This document shows positions 1 to 5,019 of a DNA stretch of 6,494 nt, piece by piece. The DNA lies in the NCBI GenBank assembly GCA_964532715.1, contig CAZHIX010000052.1, positions 1-6,494 of the forward strand, in the 5' to 3' direction. Both the position numbers and the translations under genes were made by a program. The notes under the pieces are model-generated. The model had not been told where the DNA came from, did no database searches, and worked only from the letters and a program-made list of their open reading frames with translations. This stretch comes from 1-14-0-10-45-29 sp964532715. GTDB taxonomy: Archaea > Micrarchaeota > Micrarchaeia > Anstonellales > Anstonellaceae. Position 1 is the stretch's first letter. The number at the start of each line of letters is the position of its first letter.

Positions 1-96
1 GTGATTAGATGAATGAAATGAACTATCGAGAGGAAGTTAATTCAGGACAGCACACTAAGAATAGCAGATAAGAAAACATTATACGACGTAAAAAGA

Positions 97-651
97 ATGC
101 AAGACTTGTTTTACAGATTGAGTGAAGAATTTGTAGTGCAAGAAAAACTAAGCATGGAAATTTGTATTTTGTCATATAGTGGTGCTGAAAAAATTAGTTA
201 TTGGTATACGCGCCTTGAAAATGAATTAAATGAGATGAAACAAACAACAAACAAAGTAGAAGAAAATGCGATGGACAAAGCGATGACAAAAATTATGAAG
301 AATTTTACAGAATGCTCAAAAATTACCTGCATGAGATTATTGGAAAATCTAAAAGATCAGGACTTCTCACAAATAGATAGATACAGCATTGAATGGCTTG
401 AGCACAAAGATAAGGAGGTTGTAAGCCTTGTTTTGGACTTTATAATCGCAAGAAAAAATACTTTAGCAGTATGTAAACTCAGATATATAGAGAATGAACC
501 TGAAAACAGGCAAATTGCAAATAAGATAAAAACAACCATAGACAGACTTGAGATTGTTGAATGCTGCAGACAAACCAAAGAGGTCATACAAAAAATGAAA
601 CAAACAACAAAACAACAAACACCACAAGCTAAGCCAAACATTGCAAGATAA
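97..651 (+). CDS. Uncharacterised helical, Lys/Gln-rich protein; 5' end uncertain
   Basis: I do not recognise this 184-residue protein. It looks mostly alpha-helical and charged, has several cysteines (including a CC pair near residue 155), no clear membrane segment or signal peptide, and a polar tail rich in Lys, Gln and Thr. The segment MKQTT occurs twice, near residues 47 and 167, from a 17-base direct repeat. The ATG at 97 has no Shine-Dalgarno site and no TATA box at the leaderless distance. The frame is open upstream back to position 22 without an ATG or GTG, so the true start may be an unusual codon (an ATT at 40 follows GAGAGG) or the gene may be broken at its 5' end. It converges with the aIF5A-eS24-eS31 operon. 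Its length and lack of a better ORF on the other strand support a real gene, but no function can be given. Confidence 0.55.
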   Translation: MQDLFYRLSEEFVVQEKLSMEICILSYSGAEKISYWYTRLENELNEMKQTTNKVEENAMDKAMTKIMKNFTECSKITCMRLLENLKDQDFSQIDRYSIEWLEHKDKEVVSLVLDFIIARKNTLAVCKLRYIENEPENRQIANKIKTTIDRLEIVECCRQTKEVIQKMKQTTKQQTPQAKPNIAR

Positions 652-681
652 GAAAACAACAATAATGCAACCTGCTTTGAA

Positions 682-687
682 TTTTTT
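682..687 (+). terminator. Oligo-T tract after the 97-651 gene
   Basis: Six T residues on the plus strand lie about 30 bases after the stop of the 97-651 gene. Short U-rich tracts without a strong hairpin are enough to end transcription in many archaea. The placement is right, but in AT-rich DNA such a run can occur by chance. Confidence 0.35.
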
Positions 688-710
688 AAAAAGTCTAAAA
701 TATGGAAATT

Positions 711-717
711 AAAAAAA
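711..717 (-). terminator. Oligo-T tract after the eS31 gene
   Basis: On the reverse strand seven T residues follow the eS31 stop codon by about 8 bases. This is the expected form and place of an archaeal U-tract terminator for the aIF5A-eS24-eS31 operon. No stable hairpin precedes it. Confidence 0.45.
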
Positions 718-725
718 TAAGATAA

Positions 726-875
726 CTAAGTTTTCTCGAAATATCCGCATTTTCCGCAAGACTGACGCCCTTTGTGCTTTGCAAGTTTTACACTTGGACC
801 GCACTTTGGACAAAACTTTCTTTTCTCATATGCTTTGATATTTTTTTTCGCGGGTTTCTTTTTTTCATCTGCCAT
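726..875 (-). CDS. rps27ae: Small-subunit ribosomal protein eS31 (S27ae)
   Basis: This 49-residue zinc-ribbon protein belongs to the eS31 family of the small ribosomal subunit. Archaea encode it alone, while eukaryotes make it as a ubiquitin fusion. The family pattern is clear: a basic N-terminus ending in KAYEKRKFCPKCG, then LAKHKGRQSCGKCGY. Cysteines 22, 25, 40 and 43 form the two CxxC pairs that bind one zinc ion, and the family's aromatic/charged end follows (YFEKT). Start and length fit the family. The ATG is preceded by GTGAT with a 4-base spacer, part of the archaeal Shine-Dalgarno GGTGAT, the same arrangement as before gatE. It lies 32 bases after eS24 and is the last gene of the reverse-strand operon with eS24 and aIF5A. 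The identification is firm. Confidence 0.95.
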   Translation of the reverse strand: MADEKKKPAKKNIKAYEKRKFCPKCGPSVKLAKHKGRQSCGKCGYFEKT

Positions 876-907
876 AAAAATCACGAGTCAACAGTTTAAT
901 CTAAAAT

Positions 908-1231
908 TTATTTTTTGGGCGCAGGCGCCTTTTTCTCTTTTGTTTTATCTTTTTTTGAAACTAATTTATCGCGAACCAGTAAATGTGGTTTGTCTTTTAA
1001 TGCTTCAGCATCTTTTGTATAAATATGCGCAGATGCATTTGCAATTTTTGAACCATATTTACTGTTTATAGATACAATTACGATTCGCTCTTTTGGAATG
1101 GAGATAGCAGTTGAAAGAGCAGATTTTGCTTGCTCACGTGAAGGAACTGCAGAATCAAATTCCATTTTAAAGTTTATATCTTCACGATTGAATAAAGCAT
1201 TTTCAGTTCTTTTATCAATTGAAATGTTCAT
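908..1231 (-). CDS. rps24e: Small-subunit ribosomal protein eS24
   Basis: This 107-residue protein fits the eS24 family of the archaeal and eukaryotic small ribosomal subunit. Seen in the sequence: an N-terminal strand with KRTENALFNREDINF (residues 7-21), where the family has a NPLLNRKE-like motif; the PSREQ segment near residue 30 that begins the first helix; a hydrophobic strand RIVIVSINSKYG (about 49-60); ASAHIYTKDAEALK (about 66-79); and a Lys-rich tail from about residue 90, probably disordered and touching rRNA. The ATG follows AAGGTGA (1238-1244) at 6 bases, a good Shine-Dalgarno site. The gene sits 22 bases after aIF5A and 32 bases before eS31. The eS24-eS31 pairing is common in archaea. 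Confidence 0.92.
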   Translation of the reverse strand: MNISIDKRTENALFNREDINFKMEFDSAVPSREQAKSALSTAISIPKERIVIVSINSKYGSKIANASAHIYTKDAEALKDKPHLLVRDKLVSKKDKTKEKKAPAPKK

Positions 1232-1237
1232 AGAAAT

Positions 1238-1244
1238 TCACCTT
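1238..1244 (-). promoter_or_regulatory. Shine-Dalgarno site for eS24
   Basis: The reverse strand reads AAGGTGA six bases before the eS24 ATG. It matches the core of the archaeal anti-Shine-Dalgarno complement GGAGGTGAT and fixes the start at 1231. Confidence 0.75.
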
Positions 1245-1253
1245 GTAAAAAAA

Positions 1254-1643
1254 TTATTTTATTCTTTGTATTGCTTTTTTACCCATAGCCACAAGAAGCT
1301 CAACTTCTTTCCCAGCTTCTGCATCGGCTCTCATTTCTTCTGGGATTAGAACTTCAAATGTTTCATATGTTTGTATATCCATAAGTTGCGCAGAAGTTCC
1401 ATTTATAGAAACTATTTGAGCATTTGAACGCTCTATGAGTGGCACCTCGACATCTTGGTCAGATGGACCAAGCCAGTTTTTCTTCTGACCATCAAATATA
1501 CCAATCGCAACAACACGCATTTTTGCAGCACCATGTTTTCCGGGCTTTGATTTCTCAATTGAAACGACTCTGCAGGGGACATCGTCAATCAAAAGATATT
1601 TACCAATTTTTAGCTCTTTTGCACTTGAAAATACTTTCTCCAT
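1254..1643 (-). CDS. eif5a: Translation factor aIF5A (hypusine-containing)
   Basis: This 129-residue protein is archaeal IF5A, the counterpart of eukaryotic eIF5A and bacterial EF-P. It binds near the ribosomal E site and helps peptide-bond formation at stalling sequences such as polyproline. The diagnostic loop KSKPGKHGAAK is at residues 31-41. By family knowledge Lys36, in PGKHG, is the residue converted to deoxyhypusine or hypusine. An N-terminal SH3-like domain (about 1-70) includes IDDVPCRVVSIEKSKPGKHG. A C-terminal OB-fold (about 71-129) carries QLMDIQTYETFEVLIPEE, another strong family signature. Length is normal (about 130-140). The ATG follows AGGTG (1649-1653) at 5 bases. It is the first gene of the aIF5A-eS24-eS31 operon. 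No deoxyhypusine synthase gene is in the window. Confidence 0.97.
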   Translation of the reverse strand: MEKVFSSAKELKIGKYLLIDDVPCRVVSIEKSKPGKHGAAKMRVVAIGIFDGQKKNWLGPSDQDVEVPLIERSNAQIVSINGTSAQLMDIQTYETFEVLIPEEMRADAEAGKEVELLVAMGKKAIQRIK

Positions 1644-1648
1644 TAATA

Positions 1649-1653
1649 CACCT
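1649..1653 (-). promoter_or_regulatory. Shine-Dalgarno site for aIF5A
   Basis: AGGTG on the reverse strand, five bases before the aIF5A ATG, is a core match to the archaeal Shine-Dalgarno GGAGGTGAT. It shows this transcript has a leader, unlike those proposed for 1773 and gatD. Confidence 0.75.
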
Positions 1654-1685
1654 AGTAGAAGTAATAGAAATAGTTTTGATACGGT

Positions 1686-1695
1686 TATTTAAAAA
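1686..1695 (-). promoter_or_regulatory. Candidate TATA box for the aIF5A operon
   Basis: The reverse strand reads TTTTTAAATA here. A start of transcription about 25 bases downstream would fall near 1664-1668 and give a leader of about 20 bases that contains the AGGTG site. The spacing is sensible, but the whole divergent region is AT-rich and other TATA-like strings are present. Confidence 0.45.
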
Positions 1696-1706
1696 TAGTA
1701 TACATT

Positions 1707-1723
1707 TAATAAATACACAAAAA
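1707..1723 (+). repeat. Copy 1 of a 17-base direct repeat (TAATAAATACACAAAAA)
   Basis: The same 17 bases recur exactly at 1976-1992, 269 bases further on. Both copies lie in non-coding DNA ahead of small plus-strand genes. This copy is in the divergent region between aIF5A and the 1773 gene. It contains the TATA-like string AATAAATA, so it could be a promoter element or a protein-binding site, or simply a low-complexity coincidence. Confidence 0.6.
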
Positions 1724-1742
1724 AACATTATATACCAATACA

Positions 1743-1750
1743 TTTATAAG
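1743..1750 (+). promoter_or_regulatory. TATA box for a leaderless mRNA starting at 1773
   Basis: TTTATAAG is a good archaeal TATA box. Its centre is about 27 bases before the ATG at 1773, the standard distance to the transcription start. The mRNA would therefore begin at or next to the start codon, and no Shine-Dalgarno site is present, as expected for a leaderless message. This supports 1773 as the true start. Confidence 0.6.
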
Positions 1751-1772
1751 CATAAAATGTGATAAAATATGT

Positions 1773-1961
1773 ATGAACATGCCAAAAAGTTTAGAATATG
1801 TACAAAGTGAAGACCTTTGTTCAAAGAACATGGGTGCGATCACTATGAGATTTTCAACTAAAAGCGTTTATGCTATTGTTGGTAGTAAAAAATTTTGTAT
1901 TGATGAAACACCATCACTTATTATAAATGGAGTAAAACGCTTTGTGGCAGATATTTATTAA
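1773..1961 (+). CDS. Small uncharacterised protein (62 residues)
   Basis: I do not recognise this protein. It is 62 residues long, has two cysteines (16 and 42), no membrane segment, and a pattern of short hydrophobic stretches separated by glycines and charged residues in its second half (AITMRFSTKSVYAIVGSKKF, then SLIINGVKRFVADIY) that suggests a small beta-rich fold. The two cysteines are too far apart for a single zinc knuckle. A TATA box centred about 27 bases before the ATG suggests a leaderless transcript, which is the best evidence that it is a gene. A second ATG lies two codons on (1779). It is followed after 63 bases by another small gene on the same strand that has its own possible promoter. 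It may be a lineage-specific gene. Confidence 0.55.
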   Translation: MNMPKSLEYVQSEDLCSKNMGAITMRFSTKSVYAIVGSKKFCIDETPSLIINGVKRFVADIY

Positions 1962-1975
1962 AGTTTTAACTAAGA

Positions 1976-1992
1976 TAATAAATACACAAAAA
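1976..1992 (+). repeat. Copy 2 of the 17-base direct repeat
   Basis: This is an exact copy of the string at 1707-1723. It lies 33 bases before the ATG at 2025. Its AATAAATA part (1977-1984) is a possible TATA box: transcription would start near 2005 and leave a short leader holding the GAGGTG site. The repeat may therefore be a shared promoter element of the two small genes. Confidence 0.6.
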
Positions 1993-2013
1993 CAAACAAC
2001 GAACACAACTTTT

Positions 2014-2019
2014 GAGGTG
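2014..2019 (+). promoter_or_regulatory. Shine-Dalgarno site for the 2025 gene
   Basis: GAGGTG lies five bases before the ATG at 2025 and is the strongest Shine-Dalgarno match in the window. It supports translation of the 93-residue product from that ATG. Confidence 0.75.
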
Positions 2020-2024
2020 TATTT

Positions 2025-2306
2025 ATGTCAGTTAAAACTATTGAAAAATCACTAAAAAAACCAAATGGAATTGAAAATAGACTTTCAGATAGATTTTATC
2101 CAACTGCACTTTTGATGATGGGATCAAATGGTAAAATTCCAATAGAAATAGTCGCAAAACATAACCGACAAACTGAATTTGGAAAATATCTGATGGAAAA
2201 TATGAAATCTGATTTTGAGTATATGACAAATTCTAAAAGATATGAACTCCTTGAGGCTATTGCAAGAACCAACGGGAATAGAGATGAATTAATAAAGAAA
2301 GTATGA
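2025..2306 (+). CDS. Small uncharacterised protein (93 residues)
   Basis: I do not recognise this protein. It has no cysteine, no signal peptide and no membrane segment. The N-terminal 30 residues are basic. A short apolar stretch (YPTALLMMGSNGKIPIEIVA, about 25-44) is followed by a helical C-terminal half. The end, KRYELLEAIARTNGNRDELIKKV (about 71-93), has the look of two helices joined by a turn. This could be a helix-turn-helix, but the match is too loose to call it DNA-binding. The strong GAGGTG site five bases before the ATG makes this a convincing gene. The next gene on the same strand begins about 40 bases after its stop, with no obvious promoter between, so the two may be co-transcribed. 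Confidence 0.7.
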   Translation: MSVKTIEKSLKKPNGIENRLSDRFYPTALLMMGSNGKIPIEIVAKHNRQTEFGKYLMENMKSDFEYMTNSKRYELLEAIARTNGNRDELIKKV

Positions 2307-2333
2307 ATCTAGTACGTATAATAGTCGGACATG

Positions 2334-2338
2334 AAGGA
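2334..2338 (+). promoter_or_regulatory. Possible Shine-Dalgarno site for the TIM-barrel gene
   Basis: AAGGA lies eight bases before the ATG at 2347 and five before an in-frame TTG at 2344. It is a weaker match than the sites ahead of aIF5A, eS24 and 2025. ATG at 2347 is the simpler start, and the two choices differ by a single residue. Confidence 0.4.
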
Positions 2339-2346
2339 ATGATTTG

Positions 2347-3171
2347 ATGATAATAGGTGCAATGAATAACCCACATAAAAAGTTGATTGAACAGATACAC
2401 CAAATAGGTGAAATGAACTTTGATTATGTTGAACTTACAATTGAATTTCCAAACGCTCATCCTCAAATTATTGAAAAAAAGAAAAAAGAAATTTTAGATG
2501 TTGTTTGCTCATATAATTTGGGCATTTTATCTCATCTGCCATGGTACTTCTCAATTGCTCACCCATACCCAAGAGTGCAAAGCGCAATAAACACAGAAAT
2601 CGTTTCGGCCATGCAAGTTGCATCTAACCTTGGTGCAAAAAACATGACAATTCACACTGAGCTCTCAATACCTCCATCTTCGCAAGGCAGAGAAAGATTT
2701 ATTGAAAATTCAGCGAACACACTCGCAGAATTGCACGATAAAGCACGTGGATTTGGACTTGATTTGCTTTTGGAGACGATTGTTCCAAAATCCTGCACAT
2801 TTGAAGAGTATAAAAAAATATTTTCCGAAGTTGATATGGGAATGACATTGGACATAGGACATGTTGAAGTTAATTATCCACAAAAATTTGAAGGGTTTTA
2901 TCGTGAATTCAAAAAAAGAATAAGACACATTCACATGCATGATGGAAAAGGCGAAAACCACGCCCCTATTGGAGCAGGCAAAATTGATTTTGCAAAAATA
3001 ATTGCCGAATTAAAAAAATCGTATGATTCCACTATAACACTTGAAGTGCATACAGATGACCCACACTATCTAGAGTACTCACGCCAACGCCTTGAGATAA
3101 TGTGGTATGGTAAAAAGGCATTTGATAGCAATCAAGAGTATATGCAACCGGTAAAGAAAGTTGATATATAG
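2347..3171 (+). CDS. TIM-barrel metal enzyme, xylose isomerase-like / AP endonuclease 2 family
   Basis: This 274-residue protein belongs to the family shared by sugar-phosphate isomerases/epimerases and endonuclease IV, an (alpha/beta)8 barrel that binds divalent metals. The expected ligands can be seen: His63 in SHLPWYF, His103 in MTIHTE, Glu143 in LLLETI, Asp169 and His172 in TLDIGH, His198 in HIHMHD, His205 in GENHAPIGAGKIDF, and Glu233 in TLEVH. The segment HIHMHDGKGENHAPIGAGKIDF resembles the isomerase side of the family. Endonuclease IV has Asp two residues before its corresponding His, while here it is Glu203. Length fits either group. The substrate cannot be told from sequence: a sugar phosphate, an inositol-type compound or abasic DNA are all possible, and I favour isomerase/epimerase. 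It follows the 2025 gene by 40 bases and may share its transcript. Confidence 0.88.
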   Translation: MIIGAMNNPHKKLIEQIHQIGEMNFDYVELTIEFPNAHPQIIEKKKKEILDVVCSYNLGILSHLPWYFSIAHPYPRVQSAINTEIVSAMQVASNLGAKNMTIHTELSIPPSSQGRERFIENSANTLAELHDKARGFGLDLLLETIVPKSCTFEEYKKIFSEVDMGMTLDIGHVEVNYPQKFEGFYREFKKRIRHIHMHDGKGENHAPIGAGKIDFAKIIAELKKSYDSTITLEVHTDDPHYLEYSRQRLEIMWYGKKAFDSNQEYMQPVKKVDI

Positions 3172-3187
3172 AATGATGATTTGTATG

Positions 3188-3209
3188 TAAATGGCAAAAA
3201 AACCATTTA
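3188..3209. terminator. Hairpin between convergent TIM-barrel gene and gatE
   Basis: TAAATGG (3188-3194) and CCATTTA (3203-3209) form a perfect 7-bp stem around an 8-base loop. Read on the reverse strand the loop is seven T residues plus G, so the site lies 11 bases after the gatE stop as a U-rich element. It lies 16 bases after the stop of the plus-strand gene. It may end transcripts from both sides. The stem is short and AT-rich, so the hairpin may matter less than the T tract. Confidence 0.5.
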
Positions 3210-3220
3210 GAGATATAAGT

Positions 3221-5008
3221 TTAATCGTGTTTTTGCAATTGCAAAATGTCTTTTCCATCAACTATAAGCCGGTATTTCTGCATGAACTTGCGCACATCAA
3301 AACCTTCATCCTCAAACGCCGTTTGTATTTGGCTCTTACTTAGACGGAACAGATTATGCGCCTGAACTATTTCGCCTGCGGTTTTATTTTCGCCTGCCCC
3401 GATTTTTATTATATGCTCAATTGATGCTTTTGTGATTTTGTCGCTTGTGAAAAGATTTGAAAGTTCTAAAAGAAAATCATCTGAGATTTTTTGAACATCT
3501 ACCCCTGCACGTTTTAGAGCCACAAATGTCTGTTCAAGTATATTTGCAATTAAAGTTGCATCTGCACCTGCATTTACAAGTTGGGCAAAACGTACATAAT
3601 TGTGTGATAAAGCCATGCGTTCTGCCATTTGAGCTCCTATAAGTGAACACAATCTTGATTTTCTTTGAGTTAGAGTCTCAAGAGTTTTAGCGGATTTGAC
3701 AAGTGGTTGAGTTAAAATTGAGCGCAAATCAGTCTCAGGATACATACGATGCATTCCGGCCATTGGACGCATAAATGACGAGCTACCGTCTTCGTTTGCT
3801 TTTCTTGTTTCTTTTACAACTTCAAGTGTGCATGCGCGCTTAATTGCAGACTGTATTGCGCGAGATGCACTTTGTTCTGATGATGCAATTAGAATAAATG
3901 CGTCTTCTTTTTGCATTTTTAATTGTGAACAAATTTTTTCAAATAAATCATTTGATATTTTATATTTTTTCATATCTTCATCAGAATGTATAAGACCTTT
4001 GACTCCACCTGCAATCTTTGCATAATCAGATAATTCTGTTCCAAAACGACGATCGGTATAAAGCTCTTCTCCCACAAGACCTGCGTATTTGGGAAGTTTT
4101 GCACCAAGAACTACCCCACCTAAATCAATTTCATTTTTTATTATCTTGCATTCACAATTTGAGAATAAATTAGTGATATCCACAGGAGTTATCAAATCAT
4201 TTGGATTAAAACCTCTTGATTTTAGTTTGGCATTTATTTCAATAATTTTTTTTTGACGTGCTACTTCGTTTTTGATTAAAGTTGAGAACATTTTCAAATC
4301 TTGCAACCCTTTTATTTCAACGCGATTGCCACCCTCAACAGATATATTTACGTCTTGGCGAATTGTTCCAAGCCCACGCATCGCATTATCCAAAAGTCTT
4401 AGATGCTCACCTATTATTTGTGCACCTTTTGAAGCTTGGTCGGCAGATTTGAATATGGGTTTTGTAGTTATTTCCAAAAGAGGTATTCCAAGCCTATCTA
4501 ATCTATATGTGCTTGAATTTGAGTTTTTTTCAACTATACCTGCACTTTCTTCTTCTATACAAATAGACTCAAGCGCAATTTCTCCATCTGGATGTTTAAT
4601 TGCACCCCCTAAAGCTACAAGCGCAGTTCTTTGAAAACCAGAGGTATTTGAACCGTCCAAAACAAGTTTTCTCATTATTTGTAATTCATCAACGATGTAA
4701 GAATTTGCAGATTTTGCAAGACTTATTGCAGACAATAGTGCAGGCGTGGAAATTTGACCAGGTGGCTCTTCGTCTGTATCTACAAGACAAGAATAATTGC
4801 AAGGTGAGATATATTCAAATTGTAAATTTTTTGATTGTTCAAATTTGGAAGTTGCATCAGTTTTTCCAAGTTCTGATTTTGAGGATACTAAATGACGAAT
4901 TATTTTTATAGAATCTTTTGAGAGTTGCTCATCGGCACTTGGAGTGGAACACGCATTGAACAGTTTTCTACCGCAAAGTCTTTGATGAATTTCAAGTCCG
5001 CAAAGCAT
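3221..5008 (-). CDS. gatE: Glu-tRNA(Gln) amidotransferase subunit E
   Basis: GatE works with GatD in the cytoplasm. It binds mischarged Glu-tRNA(Gln), activates the glutamyl group with ATP, and uses ammonia from GatD to make Gln-tRNA(Gln). The 595-residue product carries the GatB/GatE signatures: GLEIHQRL (4-11), MRKLVLDGSNTSGFQRT (112-128), YRLDRLGIPLLEI (168-180), RGLGTIRQDVNISVEGG (211-227), and FMRPMAGMHRMYPETD (412-427). Between about 275 and 400 lies the GAD-type insertion that separates GatE from bacterial GatB. The end is the helical and YqeY-like tRNA-binding region. The ATG at 5008 has GTGAT four bases upstream, as at eS31, and lies 11 bases after the gatD stop. An upstream in-frame TTG (5035) would overlap gatD by 16 bases and has no such site. 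Where relatives usually have a LFCxC-type segment, this protein has LFNAC (16-20). Slightly short for the family but complete. Confidence 0.96.
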   Translation of the reverse strand: MLCGLEIHQRLCGRKLFNACSTPSADEQLSKDSIKIIRHLVSSKSELGKTDATSKFEQSKNLQFEYISPCNYSCLVDTDEEPPGQISTPALLSAISLAKSANSYIVDELQIMRKLVLDGSNTSGFQRTALVALGGAIKHPDGEIALESICIEEESAGIVEKNSNSSTYRLDRLGIPLLEITTKPIFKSADQASKGAQIIGEHLRLLDNAMRGLGTIRQDVNISVEGGNRVEIKGLQDLKMFSTLIKNEVARQKKIIEINAKLKSRGFNPNDLITPVDITNLFSNCECKIIKNEIDLGGVVLGAKLPKYAGLVGEELYTDRRFGTELSDYAKIAGGVKGLIHSDEDMKKYKISNDLFEKICSQLKMQKEDAFILIASSEQSASRAIQSAIKRACTLEVVKETRKANEDGSSSFMRPMAGMHRMYPETDLRSILTQPLVKSAKTLETLTQRKSRLCSLIGAQMAERMALSHNYVRFAQLVNAGADATLIANILEQTFVALKRAGVDVQKISDDFLLELSNLFTSDKITKASIEHIIKIGAGENKTAGEIVQAHNLFRLSKSQIQTAFEDEGFDVRKFMQKYRLIVDGKDILQLQKHD

Positions 5009-5012
5009 ATTT

Positions 5013-5017
5013 ATCAC
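5013..5017 (-). promoter_or_regulatory. Shine-Dalgarno site that decides the gatE start
   Basis: GTGAT, four bases before the ATG at 5008, is part of the archaeal GGTGAT site. The same GTGAT-N4-ATG arrangement occurs before eS31. It falls directly after the gatD stop codon and supports 5008 rather than the TTG at 5035. Confidence 0.6.
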
Positions 5018-5019
5018 AT

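Noticed and set aside
97..651. Possible GINS (Gins51/Sld5-like) replication protein
   Set aside because: The helical character and the opening residues gave a faint resemblance, but no clear GINS motif could be lined up, so the gene is left unnamed.
357..662. Reverse-strand open frame of 101 codons, hydrophobic and cysteine-rich
   Set aside because: It overlaps the 97-651 gene. Its hydrophobic stretches arise from complementing Lys- and Gln-rich codons, and no Shine-Dalgarno site was seen.
772..1071. Plus-strand open frame of 99 codons
   Set aside because: It lies opposite eS31 and eS24, which are firmly identified on the reverse strand, and its hydrophobic product is typical of a shadow frame.
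3173..3179. ATGATGA resembling box C of a C/D small RNA
   Set aside because: No box D (CTGA) lies at a suitable distance in the short gap, so there is no support for a C/D RNA.
4272..4634. Plus-strand open frame of 120 codons
   Set aside because: It is entirely opposite conserved gatE coding sequence and has no expression signals.
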